Source: JALZUE01 sp051251725 (GTDB lineage Bacteria > Pseudomonadota > Gammaproteobacteria > Enterobacterales > Alteromonadaceae). Taken from it: DNA of 64,000 nt. Below the pieces are notes generated by a model. The model saw only the letters and a list, made by a program, of their open reading frames with translations, did not search any database and had not been told where the DNA came from. Where the stretch lies: the NCBI GenBank assembly GCA_051251725.1, contig JBPOFN010000021.1:1-64000 (forward strand), read 5' to 3'. The first letter of the stretch is position 1; every line of letters begins with the position of its first letter. Both the position numbers and the translations under genes were made by a program. Below, piece by piece: positions 28,448 to 36,766 of the stretch.

Positions 28448-28906
28448 ATGTCATACAAAGAAAAAAGTATAGGATTATCGCTATTGATCACTTTATACCT
28501 TATCTACAGCTATTATGCCGGCATGACTGGCTTGATGAATGCTGAGCTATTTAATGAACAAAGTTATAAAGCGTTATTAATGAAAACAACCACTTGGGTT
28601 GTCACCTTAGCCATTGTTGCTCATATTATTATTGCTATTTTTCACGCCAAAGAAGCAGAGCAAGCAGATGATGAACGGGATAAGTTAATTGAAATGAAAG
28701 CGAGTCAGCATGCTTATTATATTTTGGTGGTGGGTATTACCTTAACTATCGTGCAAGTTCAGCTTGGTGATTTTTTTGATTTAGGTCTTAAATTAGAAAA
28801 CTTATCAATCGCTTACAATATAATGCATTATGTTATTATAAGCTTTTTAATTGCCGAAACGACGCGGTATGCCTTTCAGCTGTTTTACTATCGCCGAGGC
28901 TGTTAA
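28448..28906 (+). CDS. Four-helix membrane protein paired with an XRE regulator
   Basis: The 152-aa protein has four hydrophobic segments (about residues 8-28, 45-67, 92-110 and 120-142) and a charged cytoplasmic loop [19 protein letters not shown]. This layout, with DERD before the third helix, is typical of DUF2178-like membrane proteins that are encoded just before a small HTH regulator. Function is unknown. The ATG at 28448 is preferred over 28436 because GGAGAG lies between them at the right distance. Its stop overlaps the ATG of the regulator (TAATG). Confidence 0.7.
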   Translation: MSYKEKSIGLSLLITLYLIYSYYAGMTGLMNAELFNEQSYKALLMKTTTWVVTLAIVAHIIIAIFHAKEAEQADDERDKLIEMKASQHAYYILVVGITLTIVQVQLGDFFDLGLKLENLSIAYNIMHYVIISFLIAETTRYAFQLFYYRRGC

Positions 28907-29127
28907 TGACAAAAGCAATCACCAATACCATTAGAACCTTACGATTTATGGACAATGAAATGACCCAGCAACAATTAGCTGAAAAAGTGGGGGTTTCTCG
29001 CCAAACCATTGTTGCTATCGAAAAAGGGAAGTACTCGCCGTCATTAGAAGTGGCCTTTAAAATAGCCGACGAGTTTGGCTTAAGTTTAGGGGAAGTGTTT
29101 CAATATCAAGAAAGTAGCGACACTTAA
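28906..29127 (+). CDS. XRE-family transcriptional regulator, YozG-like
   Basis: The 73-aa protein is a single helix-turn-helix domain: [35 protein letters not shown], with the recognition helix around residues 31-42. It starts with the final A of the previous stop codon (TAATG), so it is translationally coupled to the membrane protein. Such pairs usually autoregulate; the partner membrane protein may sense membrane state or modulate the regulator, but no ligand can be named. Confidence 0.9.
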   Translation: MTKAITNTIRTLRFMDNEMTQQQLAEKVGVSRQTIVAIEKGKYSPSLEVAFKIADEFGLSLGEVFQYQESSDT

Positions 29128-29183
29128 TAAGATTTATTAAGTGTCGCAATTAGCTGTTAATTTCTAGACGCTAACTTTGAAAC

Positions 29184-29246
29184 TCTAGCGTCTAGCGTCT
29201 GGCGTCTGGCTTCTAGCTTCTGGCTTCTGGCTTCTAGCCTTTAGCT
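29184..29246 (+). repeat. 7-bp tandem repeat tract, 9 units, entering the ion channel gene
   Basis: Nine heptamers in register: TCTAGCG twice, TCTGGCG, TCTGGCT, TCTAGCT, TCTGGCT twice, TCTAGCC, TTTAGCT. On the minus strand the last two units encode the final codons (Ala-Lys-Gly) and the TAG stop of the channel gene. Confidence 0.92.
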
Positions 29247-30058
29247 TTTAACAGCGCTTTAATTTCAGCAAGCTCCGCTTCGATTTTCTCTATTTGTGCA
29301 CGACTTGCCGGTTCGCCGCCCTCTTTGGTTTCACCATGAAGTTCAGCGCGGTAATTTTCATGTTCATCGCTCATCACTTCTAAAATTGTCCCCACCATCA
29401 TATTTAAAAAGATAAAAGCGGTCAGGAAAATAAAGGTTAAATAATAAACCCAGCTGATCGGATAAACCGCCATGGTTTCATACATAACATCTGTCCAATC
29501 TTCAAACGTTGAAACCCGAAACAGGGTTAACATTGAAATGGACACATCGCCCCACAACACTTTATTAATATCGCTAAATAAAATACTACCAACGGCTGCG
29601 TAGATATAAAAAATAACAAACATTAATAACGCGATATAGCCCATTCGCGGAATAGCAGTAAGCAAGGCATTAATTAATAACCGTAATTCTGGCACCATAG
29701 ACACTAAACGCAGTACTCTGAATACCCGTAATAAACGCGCCAGTAAAACACCAGAGCCGCCATCAGGGATCAAACTACCAATAACGATAATGGTGTCGAA
29801 AATATTCCAGCCACTTTTAAAGAACTTACCTTTTTCTTTGCATGCTAAAAATCGAATGGTGAGTTCAAAAACAAAAAAGATAGTGACACCTAAATCAAGA
29901 TACTCAAGTAAAGTAACTACTTGCGGCGGTAAATTATGGGTTTTAGCTCCAACTAATAAGGCTGAGATAATAATAACTGTGATCACTATCCACTGAAACA
30001 AACTACTAGAGTCGAGCTTTTTCAGCTGCTGCTGGGCGTTTAAAATTAAAGCGCTCAT
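29234..30058 (-). CDS. Bacterial voltage-gated ion channel (single-domain Nav/Cav type)
   Basis: The 274-aa protein has a six-helix channel subunit. S4 has the spaced arginines R108, R111, R114 and R117 (ARLLRVFRVLR), then S5 around 140-160, a pore helix TLFRVS and the selectivity filter TFEDW (184-188), then S6 around 203-226 and a C-terminal coiled coil (253-270). Four subunits should assemble one pore. The filter differs from TLESW of NaChBac/NavAb. ATG 30058 follows the hydrolase stop by four bases with AAGGAAG upstream, so I reject the longer start at 30109. Its end lies in a heptamer repeat tract. Confidence 0.9.
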   Translation of the reverse strand: MSALILNAQQQLKKLDSSSLFQWIVITVIIISALLVGAKTHNLPPQVVTLLEYLDLGVTIFFVFELTIRFLACKEKGKFFKSGWNIFDTIIVIGSLIPDGGSGVLLARLLRVFRVLRLVSMVPELRLLINALLTAIPRMGYIALLMFVIFYIYAAVGSILFSDINKVLWGDVSISMLTLFRVSTFEDWTDVMYETMAVYPISWVYYLTFIFLTAFIFLNMMVGTILEVMSDEHENYRAELHGETKEGGEPASRAQIEKIEAELAEIKALLKAKG

Positions 30059-30062
30059 TCGA

Positions 30063-30704
30063 TTATCTTCCTTCGCCAACATAAGGGTTTGATTTTCTCT
30101 CTTCACCAAAAGTACTCATAGGTCCATGCCCTGGGATAAAGCGAACCTCATCACCTAAGGGAAATAAATTGTTTTTGATAGACGCAAGTAGTGTGTTTAA
30201 ATCTCCGCGCGGGAAATCTGTTCTGCCAATCGAGCCGTTAAATAATACGTCCCCCACTTGTGCGATCTTTGTTTCAGGGTCAAAAAACACCACATGACCA
30301 GGGGTATGACCGGGACAAAAATAAACCGCTAAGGTAACTTGGCCAAAAGTAACTTTATCCCCTTGGTCTAACCATCTATCAGGAGTGAAGTCTTCTGCAA
30401 AATCAAAACCAAATTGGGCTTTTTGCTCAGGAATTAAATCTATCCAAAACTGATCCGCTTTATGTGGCCCTTCAATCGGAATTTGATAATAACTGGCAAT
30501 CGCGTTTGTGGCGCCAGCATGATCAATATGGGCATGGGTTAACAGCACTTTAACTACGCTAACACCAAGGTCTTTTATTGCTTGTTGAATTAATTCAACA
30601 TCGCCACCGGGATCAACCACCGCGGCTTCTAAGGTTTGATCACACCAAAATATCGTACAATTTTGCTGATATGGCGTTACTGGAATTATTTTAAATTGCA
30701 TCAT
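30063..30704 (-). CDS. MBL-fold hydrolase, glyoxalase II-like (YcbL type)
   Basis: The 213-aa metallo-beta-lactamase-fold protein shows the binuclear metal motif THAHIDH (H57, H59, D61, H62), further ligands in CPGHTPGH and GDVLF, and the closing PGHGP. Short length and lack of a C-terminal glutathione-binding extension match the type II glyoxalase II family (YcbL), which hydrolyses S-lactoylglutathione in some species. It is the first gene of an operon with the ion channel downstream, an association with no evident shared function. Confidence 0.9.
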   Translation of the reverse strand: MMQFKIIPVTPYQQNCTIFWCDQTLEAAVVDPGGDVELIQQAIKDLGVSVVKVLLTHAHIDHAGATNAIASYYQIPIEGPHKADQFWIDLIPEQKAQFGFDFAEDFTPDRWLDQGDKVTFGQVTLAVYFCPGHTPGHVVFFDPETKIAQVGDVLFNGSIGRTDFPRGDLNTLLASIKNNLFPLGDEVRFIPGHGPMSTFGEERKSNPYVGEGR

Positions 30705-31222
30705 AATGCGTTAAATCTCTATTCAACATTTTATTACTGACTTGCTATGCAGGAACAATAGCCAAACGTTAATGTTAAGCTCAATGCTCTGCCGATAATT
30801 GCTGATTATAAACAGCAACTGTCATGGTTTTATTTCAGCTCGGTTTAATGACAGCTATATTGGGGTAAAAACTAAATTGTAAAGTCAAATGGTGAAGATA
30901 TTTCACTGCTAAGCTTAATATTGGCCACTTATTAGCAGCAGAGATAGCGCTTCGGCAATCTGTGATAGCTTCTACTTCTAGCTTCTAGCTTCTAGCTTTT
31001 AGCTTCTAAGTATTCGGTAGTTAATACCGGCAAGGGGTTTTAAACAAAATTAGTCCTTCATTTTTTGTTCTTGTCTGTTAATAACTTTATTTAAAGCTAA
31101 GGTTATTAATATTAAGCTTATTTCACTGATAACTGTCTCTTTATTGGACAAAAGGTTATGCTTTTAAGCTAGCTAAAATAACAGTATAAATACTAAAACA
31201 TTCAGCCGATGAAACCCACACT
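30705..31222. other. Long divergent intergenic region
   Basis: This 518-bp gap between the divergent hydrolase gene and the symporter gene has no credible coding frame or RNA gene that I can see. It carries one heptamer tract (30964) and should hold both promoters. Confidence 0.5.
30964..31009 (+). repeat. 7-bp tandem repeat tract (TCTAGCT type), about 6 units
   Basis: GATAGCT, a one-unit break, then TCTAGCT three times, TTTAGCT and TCTAAGT. It is the only tract of the family that is upstream of two divergent genes. Confidence 0.85.
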
Positions 31223-32578
31223 ATGACCCAGCAAAGAGAAAACTTTAATACTCGCCTTGGCTTTGTGTTTGCGGCAGCAGGCTCAGCAATTGGTTTGGGC
31301 AATATTTGGGGCTTTCCGACCAATGCCGCCAATAACGGCGGCGGCGCATTTTTATTTGTTTATTTAATCGTTACTTTATTATTAGCCTTACCTGCCCTCT
31401 ACGCAGAAATTTATATCGGTAATCAAAACCAACGTAATCCTGTCGGCGCGCTTGGTAACGCCTGTGCGGAAAAAAATAAAAACTTAGGCCGCGCTTTTGG
31501 CTTATTTGGTTTAATTGGCGCAATAACCATGTTGAGCTTTTACACCATAGTGGCCGGGTGGATGTTAGCGAACGCCTTATCGCCATTAGCTGAGTTAAGC
31601 CAATTCACCCACTTAGCCGCTTGGTTAAACGGTGACAGTATCTTTAGAAATATACTATTTACCCCGCTTTTTATTTTATTGGCGGCTTTTATTATTCATA
31701 ACGGCGTTAATAGAGGCATAGAAAAATGGTCAAAGCGATTAATGCCTTTATTATTATTTATGATGATAACCTTGATTATTTATATTCTTTTTCAAGATGG
31801 CGCAATGACCGGCTTAAAAAAATATTTAATACCTGATTTTAGCCAAGTAACAAAGCCCAGCTTAATTATTGCCGCGATGGGACAAGCGTTTTTTTCTTTA
31901 TCTTTAGGGGTCGGAGGCATGATGATTTATGGCTCATATATGCCTAAAGATCAGGGCATTGGCAAATTGGTACTCTCTATTGCCGCCTTAGATACTTTTA
32001 TCGCATTTTTAGCAGGCTTATTAATTATTCCTGCCCTGTATGTTGCCCAGCAGGCCGGCCAAAACGTTTTTAATGGTGAGCAATTAATTGGCGAAGGTCA
32101 GTTGATCTTCCAAGTATTACCGACCTTATTTTATTCTATGGGTAGCCTAGGTTTAGTAGTCGCTATGATCTTTTTCAGCTTGTTATCCATTGCAGCATTA
32201 ACCTCAACAATCTCATCAACTGAGGTTCCGGTGGCTTATTTAGTAGAAGAGAAATCACTGTCTCGCCGCCAAGCGACATGGTTAACCTCGGCTGTGGTGT
32301 TATGCTGCAGTACTTTGATCATCGTCTTTTTTGAGCAACTATTTGCCCTCGTTATTCAAATTCTGACGACCTTTATTCAGCCAATCAGTTGCTTATTCTA
32401 TTTTATCGCCGTCAGCTGGTTATGGAAAAAAGGCAATAAATTAAGAGAGCATCAAGATAACGAGCCAACCTCACCGCAGCTAACGCAGCAGCCAAAATTG
32501 CGATTACGCTTATTATCTTACTATCTTGGTATTATCTGCCCGATATTACTCGCTATCGTTTTTTATCAGGCGCTATAA
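31223..32578 (+). CDS. Sodium-dependent transporter, neurotransmitter:sodium symporter family
   Basis: The 451-aa protein has 11 predicted membrane helices and the NSS signature at the start of helix 1, AAAGSAIGLGNIWGFP, where the helix unwinds to bind Na+ and substrate, followed by NNGGGAFL. Bacterial NSS proteins such as LeuT and TnaT carry amino acids with Na+; the substrate here cannot be read from sequence. A hydrophilic tail lies between the last two helices (KLREHQDNEPTSPQ). The DUF1080 gene follows by 31 bp and may be co-transcribed. Confidence 0.92.
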   Translation: MTQQRENFNTRLGFVFAAAGSAIGLGNIWGFPTNAANNGGGAFLFVYLIVTLLLALPALYAEIYIGNQNQRNPVGALGNACAEKNKNLGRAFGLFGLIGAITMLSFYTIVAGWMLANALSPLAELSQFTHLAAWLNGDSIFRNILFTPLFILLAAFIIHNGVNRGIEKWSKRLMPLLLFMMITLIIYILFQDGAMTGLKKYLIPDFSQVTKPSLIIAAMGQAFFSLSLGVGGMMIYGSYMPKDQGIGKLVLSIAALDTFIAFLAGLLIIPALYVAQQAGQNVFNGEQLIGEGQLIFQVLPTLFYSMGSLGLVVAMIFFSLLSIAALTSTISSTEVPVAYLVEEKSLSRRQATWLTSAVVLCCSTLIIVFFEQLFALVIQILTTFIQPISCLFYFIAVSWLWKKGNKLREHQDNEPTSPQLTQQPKLRLRLLSYYLGIICPILLAIVFYQAL

Positions 32579-32609
32579 ATCATCACATTATCTTATATAA
32601 AGGTTTCAT

Positions 32610-33419
32610 ATGCATAAAATACTCACAAAGCGCGGATTAAAAAAAATCAGTTCCCTCAGCACAGTTACTACCGCCCTATTGTTAACTGGGATCTTTTCTG
32701 CGCAAGCGGCTTCAAGTGATTGGCAGTCGTTATTTAATGGTAAAGACTTAAGCAATTGGACGGTAAAAATTCACCATCATGACGTTGGCGTAAATTTCGC
32801 TGACACCTTTCGCGCAGAGGATGGCATGATCAAAGTGCGCTATGATAAGTATCAAGATTTTAATCAGCAGTACGGCCATCTTTATTACGACCAAGAGTTT
32901 GCTAATTTTCATTTAAAATTAGACTATCGATTTAGCGGTGAGTTTATGCAAGATGCCCCGCATTTTGCCGAACTTAACAGCGGCGTGATGTTTTATAGCC
33001 AATCACCTAAAACAATGCCAAAAGAGCAGAACTGGCCTATTTCAGTTGAAATGCAATTTTTAGCCGGCTTAGCTGATGGTAAAAAAAGACCAACCGGCAA
33101 TATGTGCTCGCCAGGTACTGATGTTATTTACCAAGGTTCGGTTTACCCTAGCCATTGCTTAATATCATCAGCCCAAACCTTTGACAAAAATGATTGGGTG
33201 CAGGCTGAACTAATTGTCAATAATGGTGAAATTACCCAGCTAATAAATGGCCAAGTGGTACTACAATATTCAAACCCAACAATGGGAAAAGCAGGCACAG
33301 TTACTGGCTATGAGGAAAGAATATTTGAACAAGGTAAGTTATTAACCTCTGGCTATATTGCCCTACAAAGTGAAGGACAACCGATAGAGTTTAAAAATAT
33401 CCTTATCAAAGCCTTGTAA
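32610..33419 (+). CDS. DUF1080 domain (3-keto-disaccharide hydrolase-like) exported protein
   Basis: The 269-aa protein has a signal peptide (about 1-33, SAQAAS) and a DUF1080 concanavalin-like fold: WQSLFNGKDLSNWTVK, then GMIKVRYD, FHLKLDYRF, NSGVMFYSQ and QLAGLADG-like core, closing GYIALQSEGQPIEFKNI. Some family members act on 3-keto-glycosides, but most are uncharacterised, so activity here is tentative. AAAGG precedes ATG 32610 by 7 nt. Its terminator shares sequence with the end of the convergent diguanylate cyclase gene. Confidence 0.85.
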   Translation: MHKILTKRGLKKISSLSTVTTALLLTGIFSAQAASSDWQSLFNGKDLSNWTVKIHHHDVGVNFADTFRAEDGMIKVRYDKYQDFNQQYGHLYYDQEFANFHLKLDYRFSGEFMQDAPHFAELNSGVMFYSQSPKTMPKEQNWPISVEMQFLAGLADGKKRPTGNMCSPGTDVIYQGSVYPSHCLISSAQTFDKNDWVQAELIVNNGEITQLINGQVVLQYSNPTMGKAGTVTGYEERIFEQGKLLTSGYIALQSEGQPIEFKNILIKAL

Positions 33420-33430
33420 TAAATATTAAT

Positions 33431-33470
33431 ACGGCCGCGATTAACCACAGACGTTATTGCGGCCGTTTTT
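33431..33470 (+). terminator. Terminator overlapping the end of the convergent GGDEF gene
   Basis: ACGGCCGC (33431-33438) pairs with GCGGCCGT (33459-33466), followed by TTTTC. The right arm lies inside the coding end of the minus-strand GGDEF gene, encoding its last Gly-Arg-Asn residues. Confidence 0.75.
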
Positions 33471-34649
33471 CTTCGCTTGATAAAGTTTAACATCTGCTTG
33501 TTTCATCACTTGTTCAAAGTTTTGTTTTTTAGCTCTAGTCGCCACACCAATAGAAATGGTAACTGAAACACTGGTATTGCCATTTTTCCCCTTAGTGTTT
33601 TTTCGGCTGTCTTTTGAGGTGTTTTTTCGCTCTGGTTGGCGAATAACCATTTGATAATCAGCAATCGATTCTCGCAGTTTTTCTAATTCAGCTATCGTTT
33701 GCGCCGCTGCTTTACGTGGAAAAATCACTGTAAATTCTTCTCCGCCATAACGAAACACCTTACCACCACCTTTAACCTTACTTAACTTAGCCGCCACTAG
33801 CTTTAATACTTGATCACCAACATCATGACCATAAGTATCATTAAACTTTTTAAAGTGATCGATATCCATCATGGCGACCGAATATTTTCGCCCTAACGAT
33901 AACGCACTTTGAAATAACGCACGGCGTGAGGGCAAACCGGTTAATTCATCGCGATAAGCTAAAAAATACGAACTTGCGATCACACTTAATAAATAATAAA
34001 ACGTTAATAAAAGTAAGATCACCGGCCAAGAATAAGTAATCAATTGAAAATGATGCGCAAATAATACTAAGGCACTAACCCAAATAGCCGATTGCACTAA
34101 CAAGGTCGAAGTTAAGCTTTTGAAGAATATAATAAGGGTTGCCAGCGTTAGCGGCAGGTATAAAACAAACCAAATACTCGACAAAAAGCGGTATTGGCTA
34201 TAGTGGCTCGCCAGCCAAACCGATAATTGCAGCCAAGCATAACTCAGTAGTAACACTAAACTGATACCGACAAGCCGATAAATAAGATGAATAGACAATA
34301 AACTGCGATCTTTGATACAAGTTAAATAAGCTAAAAATGCACTCAGCGCCAATAATCGCCAAGTCGAGTCTTGTTGCCAAGGTAGCAAATAACTTAATGT
34401 GGCCTGCTCTGCTAACTGAACAGACAATAAAACCACGGCTAATAAAGCAAACCGGTTTTGATTGAACTGCGCTGAAAAAACAATTAATACCAGCGTAAGC
34501 AACTGAAAAATCAATGGAATAAATTCACGCCATGGCTGCCAAAAGCCCTGAGTATAACTAACGGCAATAAACAAGAAGGAAACAAATAACGAACTTATCA
34601 GGGTAGTTTTCACCCCACTAAACAAACTATTCAATAGATAATTCCACAC
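33441..34649 (-). CDS. Diguanylate cyclase with multi-helix membrane domain
   Basis: The 402-aa protein has about seven membrane helices (residues 15-230) and a C-terminal GGDEF domain that makes c-di-GMP from GTP. The active site is GGEEF (302-306), with DELTGLPSRRAL and MMDIDHFKKFND intact, so it should be active. The inhibitory RxxD motif before the active site is missing (KGGG at the place). A Lys/Ser/Asn-rich insertion (about 341-360) interrupts the domain late. It is convergent with the DUF1080 gene; a second GGDEF gene lies divergently upstream. Confidence 0.93.
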   Translation of the reverse strand: MWNYLLNSLFSGVKTTLISSLFVSFLFIAVSYTQGFWQPWREFIPLIFQLLTLVLIVFSAQFNQNRFALLAVVLLSVQLAEQATLSYLLPWQQDSTWRLLALSAFLAYLTCIKDRSLLSIHLIYRLVGISLVLLLSYAWLQLSVWLASHYSQYRFLSSIWFVLYLPLTLATLIIFFKSLTSTLLVQSAIWVSALVLFAHHFQLITYSWPVILLLLTFYYLLSVIASSYFLAYRDELTGLPSRRALFQSALSLGRKYSVAMMDIDHFKKFNDTYGHDVGDQVLKLVAAKLSKVKGGGKVFRYGGEEFTVIFPRKAAAQTIAELEKLRESIADYQMVIRQPERKNTSKDSRKNTKGKNGNTSVSVTISIGVATRAKKQNFEQVMKQADVKLYQAKKNGRNNVCG

Positions 34650-34833
34650 AGTTTAAAAATTTAAATTTTGATATTGGCTATTTATACAATAACTAGGGTA
34701 TTATTGTGCAAAATCAATTTAATTAAAACGGATTTAATGAATTTAATGTTTCCCATTAAATTACACAGCATTAGCCTAGGATTTATTAATCTTGATGATT
34801 AATCGGCTACTATAACAAAAAAGACTGAGTAAA

Positions 34834-35913
34834 ATGTCATTAAAAAGTTTATTAAATCTGGGTACTTATAACCAAATACCCTCAAGCGCTAATAAAATAA
34901 AGCTGATGAATATCGTCACTTTGTTTACCGTTGTTTCATCCGGTCTTTATACCCTCAATTACCTGTTAATACTTGACCAACCGGTAGTTGCCGCAATTAA
35001 CACTATCTTTACCGTTGCCTATTTAAGTGTTTTTGTTTTCAACTTTTTAGAAATGCCGCGGGTCGCTAAAACCGTGTTCTTCGCCTTATTAATGGTGCAC
35101 TTAGTCGTTTGTACCAATATTTATGTTACCAAAGAAACCGGCTTTCATTTGTATTTTTTCTTAGTGCCAACCGGTGCTTTTTTACTGTTCAACTTAGACG
35201 AAAAATATGAAAAGGTAATTTTAAGCATTATTGCTACCCTGCTCTTTTTCTATTGTGAAAACACAGTAAATGAAAATCCATTGATTGAATTGTCCGATCA
35301 AATGAACCATTTTTTATATCAATCTGTGGTTTTTATTAACATGATTGAAGTTATTTTTGTTCTGGTACTTTTTGTTAATCAAATTGAAAGAAATGAATTA
35401 AAACTCTATCAACAAGCCAAAACTGACTCATTAACCAAAATCTCTAATCGTCATCACTTTTTTGAATACGGTGAATCACAACTAGGTATGGCGAGCGAGC
35501 TCAACAGACCTTACACCTTAGTGTTATTTGACTTAGATTACTTCAAACAAATCAATGATAAGTATGGCCATAGTGCCGGCGATGAATGCCTGATAGAAAT
35601 CACCAAAACGATTAAAGCATCAATACGCCAGCAAGATCTTTTTGCCCGTATTGGCGGCGAAGAGTTTGTTATTGGTATGCCAGAAACCACCATGAATGAA
35701 GCAAATAACATCACTGAGCGCATTCGCATTGAAGTGGAAAAACATCAAATCGTGCTGGCCAAAGAGCACAAAAAATTCAATTGTACCGCGAGTTTTGGTA
35801 TCGCGTCGTTAAGTGACACAGCCCGCGATTTAAAATCTATTTTAGGTAATGCTGACAAAGCTTTATATAAAGCGAAAGAAATGGGCCGTAATCGCGTACA
35901 AATGTACGCCTAA
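34834..35913 (+). CDS. Diguanylate cyclase with six-helix membrane domain
   Basis: The 359-aa protein has six membrane helices (about 25-185) of a sensor type and a GGDEF domain. The active site is GGEEF (274-278), FDLDYFKQINDKYGH is intact, and the product-inhibition site RQQD (265-268) is at the correct distance, so it should be active and feedback-inhibited, unlike its neighbour. The input signal is unknown. It is divergent from the first cyclase with 184 bp between; a periplasmic solute-binding protein gene follows on the same strand. Confidence 0.94.
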   Translation: MSLKSLLNLGTYNQIPSSANKIKLMNIVTLFTVVSSGLYTLNYLLILDQPVVAAINTIFTVAYLSVFVFNFLEMPRVAKTVFFALLMVHLVVCTNIYVTKETGFHLYFFLVPTGAFLLFNLDEKYEKVILSIIATLLFFYCENTVNENPLIELSDQMNHFLYQSVVFINMIEVIFVLVLFVNQIERNELKLYQQAKTDSLTKISNRHHFFEYGESQLGMASELNRPYTLVLFDLDYFKQINDKYGHSAGDECLIEITKTIKASIRQQDLFARIGGEEFVIGMPETTMNEANNITERIRIEVEKHQIVLAKEHKKFNCTASFGIASLSDTARDLKSILGNADKALYKAKEMGRNRVQMYA

Positions 35914-35950
35914 GCACATTAACGTTAGCACCAATCCCCAGAATTTGTTT

Positions 35951-35980
35951 TATGTTAGCTATTAAGCTATAGCTAACATA
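35951..35980. repeat. 12-bp perfect hairpin between GGDEF gene and SBP gene
   Basis: TATGTTAGCTAT (35951-35962) and its inverted copy ATAGCTAACATA (35969-35980) surround a 6-nt loop. There is no T run on either side, so a simple intrinsic terminator is not supported; an mRNA-end stabilising hairpin or operator is possible. Confidence 0.6.
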
Positions 35981-36016
35981 AAGACGCCCCACTATTTATA
36001 CTTTTAATACCGGACA

Positions 36017-36763
36017 ATGAGATTGAAAATATTTACTTTTTTTATCATTGCGGGCATCAGCTTACACCTGAGCATTGCTCGAGCTGTCGATAAACTGCCT
36101 GACATTACCTACTATACCGAAAACTACCCACCATCAAATTATCTTGTTGCTGAAGAACTCGTTGGTCTTTCCGTTGAAACATTAAAAGTATTGTGGCAAC
36201 AGATGCAGCTACCAGAGCAAAATATTTTTCTGGTGCCTTGGGCGCGCGGTTACCGCAATACACTCGCCAATCAAAATACCGTACTGTTTACCATGGCAAG
36301 AACCGTTGAACGTGAGCAGTTATTCAAATGGGTTGGCCCTATTTACACTGCCGAGCACTTACTGGTTACTAAGGCGGGTTTTAAAGAAAAAATCATCAAT
36401 ATCGCACAGGTTCATCACAGAACCGTTGCGGCAATCCGTAATGACATTTCTGAGTTAACCTTATTACAAGAAGGCTTTCCCGATAAAAATATCGTTCGTA
36501 TCACGCACTTAAAACAAGCACTGTTAATGTTAATGAATGAACGAATTGAAATGATAGTAGTTTCTCGTTCTTCACTAAAAAGTTTATTAAAAGACAATAA
36601 CTTATCGTATAACGATGTCAGTATTATTTATTCGGTGAATAAAATAGATAACTACTTCGCTTTTAATAAAAATACCAGTGATTCCACCATAGCAAGCTTT
36701 CAAAAAGCGTTTGATGAAACTAAACGGCAGCGCTTAGCGATTCTCGACAAGTATGGTTTTTAA
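36017..36763 (+). CDS. Periplasmic solute-binding protein, family 3-like
   Basis: The 248-aa protein has a signal peptide (about 1-23) and the SBP_bac_3 core: DITYYTENYPPSNYLV at the start, LVGLSVETLKVLWQQM, PWARGYRNTL and FKWVGPIY, which are typical of solitary periplasmic sensors in Alteromonadales. There is no transporter gene nearby, so it may serve signalling rather than uptake; its location next to a GGDEF sensor is suggestive only. Similar family to the truncated remnant at 18344. Confidence 0.85.
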   Translation: MRLKIFTFFIIAGISLHLSIARAVDKLPDITYYTENYPPSNYLVAEELVGLSVETLKVLWQQMQLPEQNIFLVPWARGYRNTLANQNTVLFTMARTVEREQLFKWVGPIYTAEHLLVTKAGFKEKIINIAQVHHRTVAAIRNDISELTLLQEGFPDKNIVRITHLKQALLMLMNERIEMIVVSRSSLKSLLKDNNLSYNDVSIIYSVNKIDNYFAFNKNTSDSTIASFQKAFDETKRQRLAILDKYGF

Positions 36764-36766
36764 CGG

